From positions 1,527,618 to 1,591,617 of the forward strand of contig OZ024850.1 of the NCBI GenBank assembly GCA_964017145.1: a DNA stretch of 64,000 bases, read 5' to 3'. Positions within the stretch are counted from its first letter, which is position 1, and each line of letters opens with the position of its first letter. A program made the position numbers and the translations under genes. The DNA is from Agrocybe praecox (Eukaryota; Basidiomycota; Agaricomycetes; Agaricales; Agrocybaceae). The notes beneath the pieces are model-generated. The model saw only the letters and a list, made by a program, of their open reading frames with translations, searched no databases and was not told the DNA's origin. Of the stretch, positions 51,371 to 63,934 are shown piece by piece.

Positions 51371-54300
51371 TTATGCTACAAGTTTGTGCTTAATGTTTTC
51401 AATCTTCTCTTCAAGAGCTTCAGCTTCACTAATATTATCCAATTTTTTGTATATGAATGCAAGAGCCTCCATGCTCATCAGTGTCTTTGGGTGGGTTTCT
51501 CCCAGTACTTGAAGGCATTTGGCTGTGACTTGTAATTGAAGTGACTGTGCTTCATTCCAGAGACCTTGGCTCTGATAGTTGGAAGCCAAATTTGACATAC
51601 TGATAAGAGTATCAGGATGATTCTCTCCAAGAATTTCCCTGCTTTTTTGCATTTCTACAATCTGCAGTGCTTCTGCTTTTTGCCAGAGGCCTTGGTCTTG
51701 ATATGTAAGTGCCAAATTTGACATACTGGCAAGAGTATTAGGATGATTCTCTCCAATAATCTCTCTGATTTTTTGCATTACTACAATCTGGAGTGCTTCT
51801 GCCTTTTGCCAGAGGCCTTGTTCTTGATATGTAACTGCCAAATTTGACATACTGGTAAGAGTATGAGGATGATTCTCTCCAAGTATTTCTCTGCATTTTT
51901 GCATTTCTACAATCTGCAGTGCTTCTGCTTTTTTCCAAAAGCCTTGTTGTTGGTATGCAAGTGCCAAATTTGACAGACTGGTAAGAGTATCAGGATGATT
52001 CTCTCCAAAAATTTCCTTCCTTTTTTCCAATACTACAATCTGCAGTGCTTCTGCTTTTTCCCAGAGGCCTTGTTTGTGATATATAACTGCTAAATTTGAC
52101 ATACTGGTAAGAGTATTAGGATGATTTTCTCCAAGAATTTCTGTCTTCTTGTATAATGCTGTCTCCAGGAATAACACAGCCTCTTTGTAGTACCCTTGAT
52201 GTTCTCCAAGAGTTCCAATCTTATCTAAAACTTGAACATCAACTTCATCCAAATGTTCTGCAACCTTTAAATATAGTTGTTGAATATGTGGCCATAAATT
52301 GTGTTGATATTTATGAACATGTTCATTATAGTCATTAGGAATTGATAAACCAAGCATAGAAAGAACACATTTCTGCACAAATATCTCATCTTTTCCCAGT
52401 ATGGCCCTTCCCCACTGCTGTACAAGTGGATGCATTCTGTATGTGCTTTTTTGCCCTTGTTCAAAATGGAATTCAATGAGAGAATAAGCTTGAAGTTTCA
52501 AAATAATTTCTTGAAATGCTTGGGGGCTCCAAGACAATTCTTCTCCTCTAAAATGGCTCACAAGATGCTCTACCCTTTTTTGAATAGTGGTGTCATCTAT
52601 TTTGATCTGTGCCAATGCAGCTCTTTCAAATATTTCCTCTGAAATTCCTTCATGTTGCAAAAGTGAGCAGATTTGCAAAAAGCACTTTGCAGAATCATCC
52701 AGCTTATCATAGCTCATTTTCCAAGTGGTATAAACTGCAATATCTTTATGTTGGGTTGTTTCCATATGGAGAATATAATTCCGCTGCTGTTGATGAAATG
52801 CATAATACTTGGATAATGAGAAATTGGTTCTAGAAATATAAGAACCAGCATGGGAAATAGCCAAAGCAAGGTAACCAAGTTCCTAAAATATAAAAATTAG
52901 ATTATGAATTAGATTTCCAAAGGAATTTCAAAAATCACCTGAACAATTTGTTTAGCTTGTATCTGATTTTCTGCATTTGACTCTTTTTTAGCCAAATTTA
53001 ACAGAAGGTTTACAGCATCATCTTCAATTAAATTTCCAACAGCTGCATCTCCACCCTTGGTAGCATAAAAAACACAAACATCATGATTGCGTGTTGTGAT
53101 AATGATGTCTCCATTTGTAGGCAAAAATGACTGCAGATTCAAAGTAACATCATCTGCATTATCAATTACAAGAAGCCACCTATTTGTTGTCTGGCTTGCA
53201 AGCCATCTGAGAATTTGTTCAGCAGACAATCTCAAAGCTTCTGAGACAAGAGATTCCAGATCTGCTCTAAGAGTTGACTCATTGCTTCCATCAACATAAA
53301 ACACCGCAGAAAAACTATAATATAGAATAAAAATAAAATCAGAATAAATACAATATAAGAAAACTTAAACCATACAGATGTGATTCCTTTAAAAATTGGA
53401 AGGCAATCTGGCTCTTTCCAGACCCACCAAGGCCTTCCAAAACAAAAATTTGCTGTCCAACAATGGCATTCTTGAAGAATTTTGCCATTTTGTCCAAAAT
53501 ATCTCTTCTGCCTGTAAAAGATGGTACTGGAGAAGGACAAGGTTTCCTTCTAAAGTTTTGAACCTGAACTTGTACAGCTCTTGGAGCAGCTGCATTCAAA
53601 AAATAAAGAATTATTCATAAATAAGAAAAAATGAACTATACCTAATTGCTCAACAGTAGGCTGCACTCTGTGAGACCTGAGCACAAAAACCACATTTGAT
53701 AATTTGTCTTGAGTCTCCTGCTTTTTCATATACTGAGTTGTGTGAGCTTGGATGATGCTCAAGCTTTCCCATTGAGACAGCTGCCTGCTTTGCAAACCTT
53801 GATCAACATTGAAACGGAAATAAGTCTCTGGGGTGTTTGCAAAGCGACGCAAAAGCTCCTGGTGTGTGCGCTCACAGTCCATAGCCATAGACTTCAGCAT
53901 GTCAATAACACTCTGAGGAATCATTCTCCCCAAAATTCCAGATTTCTTAATGTTGATCACAGCACTGGGCAGGCCAGTCCCAATGCTTACCAAGCACTGC
54001 AAAGGACGATTTGGAAAAAGAGAGTTGGCCTCATCAAGAACCAGCAGAGAAGGGTTGTTGTGACCCATCCCGCCATCTACATATGCTTGGTTCCGTCCAA
54101 TTTTAATGGGCTTGAACACAGTAGGGGTAGCAGATGTTGCCCGAGCAGCTTCCCAGATTGTGCAGGTCAAAGAAGTCTCGCGAGGAGACTCATAGGATCT
54201 GAAGAGCACCGGAATATCCATGTTGGTCGCATTTCGAGCACACACAAAGCTAGTATGACATGTATGATTCACTTTAAAATATACTCAGGGTTGAATTAGG

Positions 54301-54861
54301 CAACTCACGTTCGACATATCCCAGATTCGTTGATTTCTACCAAAGAAGCATTGGCATCATTAGTCGCCGCATGGATCATGAACTTGACCGCGCTCTCGAG
54401 GGCGGCTGCCTTGAATGCTCCATCTCCAACCATCTTTGTCTGGGAGAAAACACTTTTAATCAGCATATCGTACTGAGCGATTGCCTCATCGAGGTCCATG
54501 CGAAGGCGCCCGAGCATCAACGCAATGATCCTATGATGTTTGTGAATCTCGTTAGTCAAAATGTCAAGATGTTATCAATGTATTACGACACACCCTCCTG
54601 TACTAGTCCCACCGATTATATCAAAATATTCGCTTGGCTTCGGTATGTCTTTCAGACTCTCCAAACCGTCTCTTGCTCGTTGCGCGTTCTCCTCGACCTT
54701 CAGCTTATGCATGATCTCCTTCAAGATGAGGAGCTCGGAAAGCCCACGTATTCCGCCGCCATCTATTTAGTATTGAGACATTCTATTTAGTACAAATCGA
54801 AACGAGGCATCTTACCTAACGCGAGGAGCCTCAAGGGTGCTTCGTTGATTGGGGTAGTCAT
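51371..54861 (-). CDS. Patatin/NB-ARC/TPR NLR-type immune receptor (1048 aa, intact)
   Basis: Seven exons (54861-54816, 54762-54594, 54530-54309, 54249-53642, 53589-53376, 53314-52939, 52882-51371) sum to exactly 1049 codons. The N-terminal patatin-like phospholipase has the oxyanion stretch DGGGIRG, the nucleophile elbow GTSTG and the second catalytic Asp in VDGGMGHNNP, so lipase activity is expected. The NB-ARC ATPase follows with P-loop GLGGSGKSQ, Walker B WLLVIDNADD and IIITTRNHDV. The C-terminus carries at least six kinesin-light-chain-type TPRs of 42 residues, several nearly identical (GENHPxTLTSMSNLA...WxKAEALQIV). This is the fungal NLR layout used in non-self recognition and cell death; repeat ligand specificity is unknown. 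Confidence 0.9.
51591..52220 (-). repeat. 126-bp near-identical TPR-coding tandem repeats
   Basis: TTTGACATACTG-type starts recur every 126 bp (51591, 51717, 51843 and so on) for about five units within the NLR gene. High identity between units suggests recent expansion or gene conversion. Confidence 0.85.
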
Positions 54862-56128
54862 GGTTCAGATGCAGGAAGAGTCGCTTCGCTGATCCTCGAC
54901 GCTGGCAGTGCCTTCTGGGGAGAGGGCTTTCACACGAAAGCCCGTGGTAGACGGGCCCGTTGGCCGTCACCCAATATTAATAAACTCGACACAATTCACC
55001 GCCCTCCGCTCTCCCAAACACGCCAACTGCTTGTTGGTGGGTAATATTATAACGCGCAGATTATCTCTTCCTCGTCGACATATTCCTAATGAGCTGGCGA
55101 AATCACCGAGAAAGACGAGCGGATGATTGAAATGGGATTGGGAAAACGCAGAGTTTCTGGAGCCGAACCGGATCAACACGTGTGCGCCATATTTATCCTA
55201 ATTCAAACCCCCTGCACAGGCTTTGTTTCGAACGACCGCGACCGCGACTGACAACGCCAGCAGTACGTACACAACTACTCGGAACAGTGTGGAGGAAACA
55301 GACCTAATAGTCCAACAACATGCTCGCCAGGAGATTGTCTTTGCACGTCCATGGAGGGTCTGAAACGCACGCTAGCGTCGAAATCCGAAAGCTCGAAAGG
55401 CTCAGTCAGGGTCTGCGTTCGTCGTTTTGTTTTTCTCCTCTTTTTCTGCGCCAGTTCTGTGCAGACTTTGATTATAGACATTCTGTCGGACTCAATATAT
55501 GGCTATGGTATAGCGCTTTTGTACCCACCGTCGCTGTTGGCTTTATGCCCATTGTCTTGGGTCGCGTTGGTAGAAGCTTGACCAGTGAAAACTTGCTTGG
55601 CTTGATTTCTCCACGGCCTTGGTTCTCCTTCGAGTGTATCGAATTACGGCGACGCATCTGTACTTTTTCGAAGGACAAACGACGTCGCTCCTGCATTCGT
55701 CTGATTTATTGCGACATTTTCTTTTGTTTCTTGTTAATTTCGTCCTTGAACTGCACTTTTATCTATGTTTTTTTGCTGTCTTATGGTTTGATTCGGTCGT
55801 TATTTTGCTCGCGTTCTGGGGGAATCCCTATTCGCATTTCTTGGTTGATTCGTCGCCTGTCTTATCTTGCGTTCTATCTTTTATCCTCATCTCCATATCA
55901 TAATAGTGATGCACGATATAGCGACAAGAAATGCGTATTCACCACGTAACATTAACTGTGATGAGCGTTGAACTTGGGTTTGCGAGAATTTCCAGATGAT
56001 TCTGCAGGAAATCGAGTAAATCAACCAAATCGAAACACGTGTATAGCAGCGTTGCGGGAATTGTGGCCCTCAGCTTGATCGCGACGACGACCGACCGACC
56101 GGCGACAATGTTTGCAGCAGATGTAGCT
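54862..56128. other. Intergenic, mostly unexplained
   Basis: Upstream region of the NLR gene, then 55.3-55.95 kb with overlapping hydrophobic open frames in a T-rich, pyrimidine-rich stretch that I judge non-coding. No repeat ends or RNA genes seen. Confidence 0.35.
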
Positions 56129-56750
56129 ATCATCGATCCCCTCCCTCCCCATCACATTCGTCTCACTTCCCCAATCTGACATATATATGCAAGACCGTGC
56201 ACACTCACATGAACCCATTGATGCTCCCCGTGGTACCCTTCGTGTTCCTTACCTCAAGGAAAAGTACGGCGTGGACATCGCCATGTCAGTGAACAACATC
56301 GACAACGCATTCACCCCTCAGGGGTTTCTCGATCCGCTCAGCCTGTGCCCATTTGGAGTGGGAATCTTCCAGAGCGCGAGAGAGGACGATTTGAGGATCC
56401 TCCTAGTGAGTGACTGTATATAGTAGGTCGATTGCTTCTTCGGGAGTGCTGTCATTTATTTTTGAGGATTGAGATTCTTATTCTCCGCGGAGACCGTTGC
56501 TTACATTCTTCGCTACAGCGGTCCATAACCCTCACCTCCAAACGCCTCATTGGGACTACCTCTTCCAACGTCATCGATTCATCCCCGACAACCCCACTCC
56601 TCGCGATCTAGCGCCACCATCGCTGATCAAGCAGACTTGGTCACTCTTCATGGACGCGACAGTGTTCGGAGAGCGGTGCTCAACCCGCCATTCGACAAGA
56701 CGATAAAGAATGGGAGAATCGTGCCACCTGGATGGCCCATGGGTCGGTAG
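56129..56750 (+). pseudogene. Truncated second copy of the amidohydrolase gene
   Basis: The coding block from SLPQSD through LGAPRGTLRVPYLKEKYGV-like sequence (DAPRGTLRVPYLKEKYGVD here) to SAREDDLRILL, the intron, and the last-exon block ADLVTLHGRDSVRRAVLNPPFD are all present and close to the first copy. Everything upstream, including the metal-binding HxH and the catalytic histidine region, is missing. In the last exon extra sequence (about 56560-56600) replaces the SKLAIGVASPRYL part, with a frame change. Non-functional. Confidence 0.8.
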
Positions 56751-58108
56751 GTTCTACTTGAATTTCTCACGTATAAAGCTACGAATATAATAATGGGGAT
56801 TTTTATCAATTATCATGTTGCGTGAACGGTGAGATATCTGCTCGACGCTCGCGTGTTATCCCGCCCGGCTAATTGTTTGTTGTTTGAGAGAAAAGGAATC
56901 TGTACACTGCTGCTACTAGCACCTTCATGTTTCTCGTCGACGGTGGGTGAGTGAACGATCTTTCCAATGTGGCTGACTATCGGAAAATAGGTATACGACC
57001 AAGGTAAGCACACAAGCCTACTAGATTACTACTCCCCTCAAGAACTTTAACAACGAAAATAGAAAAAAAAAACACAACCAGCTTTTCATTTATTATTGGC
57101 CGGGGCCCCGATTGCGTAGAGTCAGACAACGTATTACACATGCGTGGTGTCTTTCGTGCTAGTAGACTAGTGCGTATCTATACCACTAGTATTACTGCAC
57201 CTGCGTCATGCATGCCGTCATTGTTATAGACGGCCGATTCTGACTCTCGGCGCATTTCACCAGCCCAACTTGCCCAGCGGCTGCTCATCAGTCGAGATAT
57301 ACTATATTGAGCGGCTATTTCAGTGTGGCTGACTATCGGCAGATAGAACTTGAATGATTCCAGCATATACGACTCAGGTAGGCGCACAAGTCTACTAATG
57401 CCTTGATCAAGAACCACGAACAAGGCAAAAAAAACCACAATCAGCTTTTCATTCATTCGCTATTGGGCCCCGATTGCGTAGAGTCAGAAAAGGCAACGTA
57501 TCATACATGCGTGGTGTCTTTCGTGCTAGACTAGTGTGTACTAAGTATACCACTAGTACTACTGCACCTGCATCATGCATGCCGTAGTTATAGACGACCG
57601 ATTCTGACTCTCGGCGCATTTCACCAGCCCAACCTGGCCAGTAGCTACGCATCAGTCGAGATATACTGTTACTGTGGGGGTCAAGTGACAGAATACAAGA
57701 CAAGGTCTAAGAGGCTACCCCCAGAATCGGATACGAGCGCTCGAGCTCGCTCTCTCGTTTAGATGCGAAACAAAGACACAAATTACCCACTGCACTGGTA
57801 TTAATTGGAAGTTAACCAGGCCTGGCGACTGTGCTAGTTAAAAGGTTTCTCATACCAGCAGCAGCAGCAGCAGTTCTCGTAGTTTGCTGTGGATGAGACC
57901 TACTAGCATGCCGCTACTACATCCGCATCATGCATAGTATTACGCGCGTTTGAATCGACTCACCCGCCAACCGCCGTCCTGGTCCTGTATCGTTCAAATG
58001 CCTTACTATAAGCGCGCAGTGTGGATTCCAGGCAAGTAGTAAGTGAAGATTGAATGAAGCTTGGAGGACTGAGGATACAAAGGCAAGAAGAAAAATGGGG
58101 GAGTGACT
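56129..58108 (+). repeat. Segmental duplication, copy 2 (pairs with 4159-6302)
   Basis: Direct-orientation copy of the first segment, including two tandem-repeat units at about 57088-57275 and 57446-57655, CTTACTATAAGCGCGCAGTG at 58002 and GAAGCTTGGAGGACTGAGGATAC at 58056. It ends at about 58108, where copy 1 continues with the block that in this half of the window appears only at 60966. 56751-58108 contains no gene. Confidence 0.8.
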
Positions 58109-58950
58109 GGAAATGGTCTGTGGCTTACTCCCGGAGTAAAGAATACATCGAAGATCCTTTTTCTGAAATTGAATACCCTAACGATGCGAATGCGTCATGA
58201 TTGCACTCATTAGCATGGCTGTCATATGACAGTCGCAGAATATCTGGACCATGATATTTCTGCAATCCTCGAGTTCATAACAAACGTAGTTTTTTATGTA
58301 CACCTAAGTATTTGGTTCCTATTCTTGTTGTCCTTGAGTCTCAGGCCTGTGCCTCAACAAACGCGGCGAACGAATGTATTTCAATTTTTGTCCAAGTTAA
58401 ATTGTGTTCGCTTGGGCCCTGCATCCTTTCATGGAATTATGAACCGGAATAATCTGGCCGTTCATCTTTCCTCATCATCCAACTTTCCCTATTCAAACTT
58501 CTTCTTTACAAAATTTTAGAAAGTGTCAACTGTGAAGCAACCTCCAAGGAAAATTTGAATGCTGATGCATGAAATTTATAATATAGATCCACAATATTCG
58601 TTATGCATTGATGAAACACCTACCTATGGATCCAGTCAGCACCGATACCATCACCTTCAGCCACAGTGAGAAGCGAATTCGTTATACATTCTTGAAACAC
58701 CTACGAGTCTCCAGTATCGTCAAGCAGTCATCGAACGTCAATTGAACAAGGCGCACACATGACCAGGTTGCCTGATACTTGATTGTAGACACTATTCAAC
58801 AGCAACTGGTGACTTAGAAACGTCCCCGGTCCAGTACAGCCTGGGAATTTCTTTGTTCCTTCTTGGGGAAATCACAAAACACAATCAACGGAGCACTGTC
58901 GGTTAACAACTCGCGCGGGATCTAAAATTAGACTCACCTATTGTCATTCA
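58109..58950. other. Intergenic, no recognisable gene
   Basis: Contains a short duplicated word around ACACCTAC (near 58616 and 58695, with GAATTCGTTATACATTCTTGAA versus TTCGTTATGCATTGATGAA), otherwise nothing recognisable. Confidence 0.35.
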
Positions 58951-58958
58951 GGAAATCA

Positions 58959-58966
58959 TATATAAA
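58959..58966 (+). promoter_or_regulatory. TATA box of the lactonase-like gene
   Basis: TATATAAA lies 170 bp before the ATG and is followed by a pyrimidine-rich tract (58990-59030: CTTCCTTATCTCC, TTTTCTTTCCTTTT), a common fungal core-promoter layout. Confidence 0.55.
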
Positions 58967-59135
58967 GTACTTGGAATGTCGTCAAACCGTATCTTCCTTA
59001 TCTCCTTCGTTTTCTTTCCTTTTATTCGATATACGCAGAGCGTACTTTCAAACTCTAAAGCCTTTTAATACCCTTCGAAGACGCAAGCGTCAATAGCAAC
59101 CACTTACCATCACCGAATCATCGATCTTCCCAATA

Positions 59136-60863
59136 ATGCAATTCTCACTCGTCAACTTGGTCCTAGTCGCAGTATATTTCTCCTCAACGGCTTTTTCTGC
59201 ACCGTTACACGGCAGTGCAAGCTCCTCACGTTCCTTGAGCTCAAGCTCCGCAACTGGAGCAGCTTATTGTAAGCAATTCAAATGTTTTTTGACAATCGTG
59301 ATAATCTGAACCTTGCATATGAACGGAATAGTCATCACGAACGATCCCACCGGAAATCAAATCTTGTCGATGAATATTGCTTCTAACGGAAAATTGGTAA
59401 GTGGCTCCGACGTTAATAAATCAAATCAAAACAAGACTGACGCATTCCCGAATACTAAAGAGCGGACTAAGCGCCACCAGTGCTGGAGGACGCGGTGCAC
59501 ATGGAATAAGCAATCCCATTGGTCCCGACCCACTCTTCTCACAAGGAGCTGTCAAAGTGAATGCTGCTGCAGGCGTACTGGTCACCATTAACGTGAGCAT
59601 ACATCGCGCTAAGTCTATGAAAGAGTACTTGAACTAAAGATGATGTAGCCCGGTTCAAACACTCTGTCCATGTTTAGCATTAACCGCAGCAATCCTGCCA
59701 AGCTGACCATGGTCGGTACGCCAGTTTCGTCTGAGGGAGAGTTCCCTATGTCGGTGGCCATCAATGCAAATGCTACGATGGTTTGCGTTCTCAACGGTGG
59801 GACTGTGAATGGTGTGAAGTAAGTAATGGGGCGATAACAAATGGCCGATGCTTATTGTCATTTCATAGCTGCTATACTCCTGACTCGAAGTTAGGCCTTG
59901 TTGCAAAGCCTAACACCCTCCGCTCTTTGGGTCTCAACCAAACCACTCCGGCTACGGGCCCTGCTGGGACGGCTAGCCATGTCATTTTTAGCGAGGATGG
60001 AACCAAGCTCATCGCATCTGTCAAGGGAGTTCCACCCACGCCTGGTCAGTCAAATTTCGAGATATTATATGTTACTTTATAAGCATACTTACTAGATGCA
60101 TATATAGGGTTCCTCGCCACTTGGGATATTGCCTCAGATGGCTCACTGTCTGCCGATCCCGTCAAGTCCACTCCAGCATCTGGAGGATTGCTTCCATTCT
60201 CTATGACCGTCATCCCAGGAAAGAACGCAATTTTGGCCACTGACGCAGGTGTTGGATTCGATGTCTTCAACTTCAATGCGAACGGAGCGAACAGTCTGAG
60301 TGCATCGTCTACTGTGGTTCCTATCGCTGGTCAACAGGCAACATGCTGGTCCAGCTTCAGCTCCAAGTCGGGAAACTTCTACCTTACCGACATCGGAACT
60401 TCGACTATTACTGAAGTCAACGTAGATAAGAACCTGAAGGGAAGCATTGTCAAGGTATATACTATTTTCCTTCAATTTATCCATGATTAACGTCACTCAC
60501 CTGAATGAACAGCAATATCCCCAGACTGCTGGATCCGCCACCATCGACAATGATATCGCCACGATTGGTTCAAACAAGTAAGTGTATGTCTGCATGGCTG
60601 GAACGTTATTATTTAACCCTACTTGCAGCTTCTTGTACGTTCTCGCTCCCAACGCAACGACAGTTAACGTCCTGTCCGTGAACACGCCCGGAAAGGCTGC
60701 CACCGTCCAGAACTTCAATTTCGCCTCTGCAGCCAAAGCCGCTGGAGTAAAATTAGGTTAGTGTTATTGTTATTCTATCTGCTTAATAAACAGATTAGCT
60801 AAATTTAATAATTATCCAGACAAGAATAACTTACAGGGAATGGCTACTTTCATCGGAAAGTAG
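59136..60863 (+). CDS. Secreted 3-carboxymuconate cyclase/lactonase-like beta-propeller protein (419 aa)
   Basis: Nine exons (59136-59268, 59332-59396, 59461-59592, 59649-59818, 59869-60044, 60108-60454, 60513-60577, 60629-60756, 60820-60863) sum to exactly 420 codons, all splice sites normal. Residues 1-22 form a signal peptide (MQFSLVNLVLVAVYFSSTAFSA). The mature part reads as a lactonase/3-carboxymuconate cyclase propeller: FITNDPTGNQILSMNIASNG, VLVTINPGSNTLSMFSINR, SSEGEFPMSVAINANATMVCV, GTASHVIFSEDGTKLIASVKG and LYVLAPNATTVNVLSVN. Exact substrate unknown; secretion argues against a housekeeping catabolic role. The gene sits between two halves of a duplicated repeat block. Confidence 0.82.
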
Positions 60864-60965
60864 TGGCTGAGTTATTGAGTACTCTGAGTCATGGAGTTCG
60901 TCAATTAATTATACTCCATAAGGATTCTACCAGTGTACTAGTTCAAAGTTCAATATACAGCCTGT

Positions 60966-61215
60966 ATCAATGCTGGGAGTGTCGACTCGGGGTCTACCCA
61001 CGGGGGAGGGGGGAAAGAGTATAGAGTATATGTAGTAACTTTAGAGAGACGAACAAGACGAGGACGAACAACTTGAAGGCAGACAGTGCTCGAAACACCG
61101 GGGTGGAAGAATAGAATTATCCCATGGTGAAAAAAATGTACATAATCATTGCAGGATGGCTGGCTGACTACTGGCAGATATGTATATTCCTGCATGCGAC
61201 TACGTGCCTATCTAT
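60966..61215. repeat. Third segment of the dispersed host repeat (pairs with 6304-6480)
   Basis: Shares TGTCGACTCGG.GTCTACCCAC, CCCATGGTGAAAAA and GGCAGATATGTA.ATTCCTGCAT with 6318-6455, in the same orientation, with an extra 70 bp inside. Confidence 0.65.
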
Positions 61216-61228
61216 TAATATAACATGC

Positions 61229-62055
61229 GGGTAATCACCAACTTGAAGTCTTCAAGTTGGAAAGTAACCCAGTCGCATACTATATACAGATGGCCCCATA
61301 TCAGACAGACATGGCACCAGGCAGTCGATCGATGCGTGTATATAGTGACTCTTATACGATGTACCAGGGTTTCAGCTGATGCCGACGGACAGCCGATGGT
61401 CATCCAGATATAGTTTTCAAGTGAGATTTCCTCCCAAAGCTCTATGAAAAAGAAAATGGTCTAGACGGATGTCCTTGTACACTGTTAGACACTTCACCGA
61501 CACGATCATTCGCGGGTAAGTACAGCACCCCACTAGCTAATCATGAAATGACTGGTGGAACATATCAACCAACAGTGCCAGTGCTGCCAATGCTGCGTCG
61601 GGATTTGGGATATAACATGTGGGTAGCCACCAACTTGAGGAAGTTGGAAGGTAATCCATTCGCATGATATATGTATATCGCACCATATGGCACCAGGCAG
61701 TACTATCGATCGATGGGTGTATATTATGCGATGTACCAAGGAAGGCTTCATTCAGCTGAGGCGGACAGCCTAGACAATATGGTCACCCATATAAAGTAAG
61801 CAGTCGTGGGGCTTTGAAGCAAATGCATGTTTTGGAGTGGTTTGGTTGAGACAACAAACCCTCGAAAATAGCATATCGAATACGATATTTCTGCAGGCAT
61901 GTTTTCTTCCAGAGGCCAAGGCATGAAGCGCATAAAGTGTGTCGTTGGTTTAGACAGATATATCCTTGTGCACTGCTGGATGCTTCACTGGAACGGCTCT
62001 TGTTCGTGACAACAGCATCAACTAGTTACCTACTAGATCATGGAATGACCAGTAT
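61229..62055. repeat. Imperfect tandem duplication (period about 390-490 bp)
   Basis: The block CACCAACTTGA...AAGTTGGAA(A/G)GTAA, CATGGCACCAGGCAGT, CGATCGATG.GTGTATAT and CGATGTACCA appears at 61229-61410 and 61617-61760. The following block with TCCTTGT(A/G)CACTG.T..A.. appears at about 61469 and 61961. Confidence 0.65.
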
Positions 62056-63934
62056 TGCGCTGGCAGCGTTGCGTGAACGAATATGTTCAGAGATGAGCGC
62101 TGAGCAGTGTATATGACAAGCGAACGATAATCGCGAGAGAGATAACTCGGCAGCAGGATTCATATGCATAAGCGCTGGCGTTAAGTAAGATGAAGTATAG
62201 GTGCGAAGTTGGAAATGATGATGGGGGAAGACAAACCTGATCGGACTTTTCGGCTTACATGCCATAAATGATAAACGATTCTAGCGGAGATATAATAAAG
62301 ACGGTGGAAGCCGGGCTCCTTCTACTGGCAACTTTCGTCATCATCATCATAACTATATTCAAGTTTGTCTGTTAAACTCGTTCCTTCTTAATCTCCAAAG
62401 CCACCAGAAGAGTCTCCAGAAAGACAGGCGAACATGGGGACTAGCACTAAGATCTAGTACATATAGAACAAACACGAGGCAACGCATATAACGGGGCTCC
62501 CTCCTTGCCATTCGGTCGCACTAGACGGTGGAATTTTAGTGGCGGCAGGCCACAACTCACAGGACACGCTGCAAAGGAAAATTGGAATTATTGCGAAAAA
62601 CTTCATACCACGACCTTTTCTTCTCTAACAAATTATCCGACAAAAAAAAACACATACACGAGGCTTATCGGCAGTTGGTGGGTCCTCTGTGGGCATTTTG
62701 TCCTTGCCGTTCAACCTACCTATTTCGGACAGTCCAACAAGATATGTACACGGATACTAACCGATAGGCCCCAATTCGCCAGAAGGTCCGGCGGCCAGCA
62801 GGCACTCCAGCAGGCGCGCGCTTCAAAAGTTCCCATGATCAGCCATGCTATAACCACGATGCTCTTATGTGCTACGACTCCGAGTCGTGCCTGCCGCCGG
62901 ACTGTATTCTGCCGACATGGCGATCTTATGTCCCTCTGAGCTCTCTCTTTCTTGGCGGTGCTTTGCTTGGTATTACGTCCAATGGAGAAACCACAGAGAA
63001 AGTAATCCCATGGGTTGGATGGTGCTTTTATCTTTCGGATATTCCGCCGCAGTATTGTATTTTCGTTTCGCTTTTGTCTAAAGGTTTCATTCTACAAAAC
63101 TCTTATCTTTTATCTAACACAGATATTCGCTCCACACAGTGTATGCAAGCATAGTCTAACTAGCACGTCATTAAGGATAATTACAGACGCAATAGACTTA
63201 CCACGGTAAGTGAGGATGATGATCTGCATACCGTAAAGTGTGATAATTATAGGGAGGATGGGTGGTGTTTCCTGATTGAATGCCCCGGTAAAATGGTTCG
63301 CGGGAGGCCACGAGCGCGCATGTTCGTGGTCGTGTTTGTATTACTCGCTACCTGCTGGATTGGGCTATATACTTATTTGGGAACCTACCACTGGCGTGTC
63401 ACCGCCACAGGAAATTCGAATTTGCGAAGTTTACCTTGAGGCAACGCCTTCGGAATCCAGACCAGTCCCTTGGACTCGGTGACTCGGTGACTCGGTGTAT
63501 CCAACATGGAATGACCGCAAGCCTCCTGAGTCCTAGACCTGTCGTTCAGATTGACGCTTAGGGAACTCTCTGTGGTCACATGGCTTGGAAGGTTCAGTTC
63601 CATGACTATAAGATTCTAGTAAGTCACTGTACGTTGTCGTTTTATCTAGTCACACAACTTATCGGCGGCCTCGTCTGCAAGACTGTGCTAGCCCTTTTGA
63701 AACTCTGCAGGTCACGAGCTGTTATGAGCAATAATAAATCAAAAGAAGCTAGAAAATCTGCGAAAAAAAAGATATGCTGTCGTTCGAATGAATGAATGAA
63801 TGCTCCTATCAGAGCGCCTCCGCGGCTTGTGTCATTGTAAGTGACATTGACATGTATGTCGTAGCATGATTAAACAGATATAGGAGCTGATCATTTGTTC
63901 ATTCATTAAGATTCTTCATCATAAATAACAACTT
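62056..63934. other. Intergenic, no confident gene
   Basis: A TATA-like AGATATAATAAAG at about 62288 followed by C/T-rich sequence could be a promoter, but no convincing frame follows. A GAAT microsatellite lies at 63787-63800. Several 60-140 codon frames lack any motif. Confidence 0.35.

Noticed and set aside
55320..55949. 209-codon hydrophobic frame and overlapping frames
   Set aside because: All lie in a T/C-rich stretch, which gives Phe/Leu/Ser-rich frames in several phases; no conserved motif, no promoter signal.
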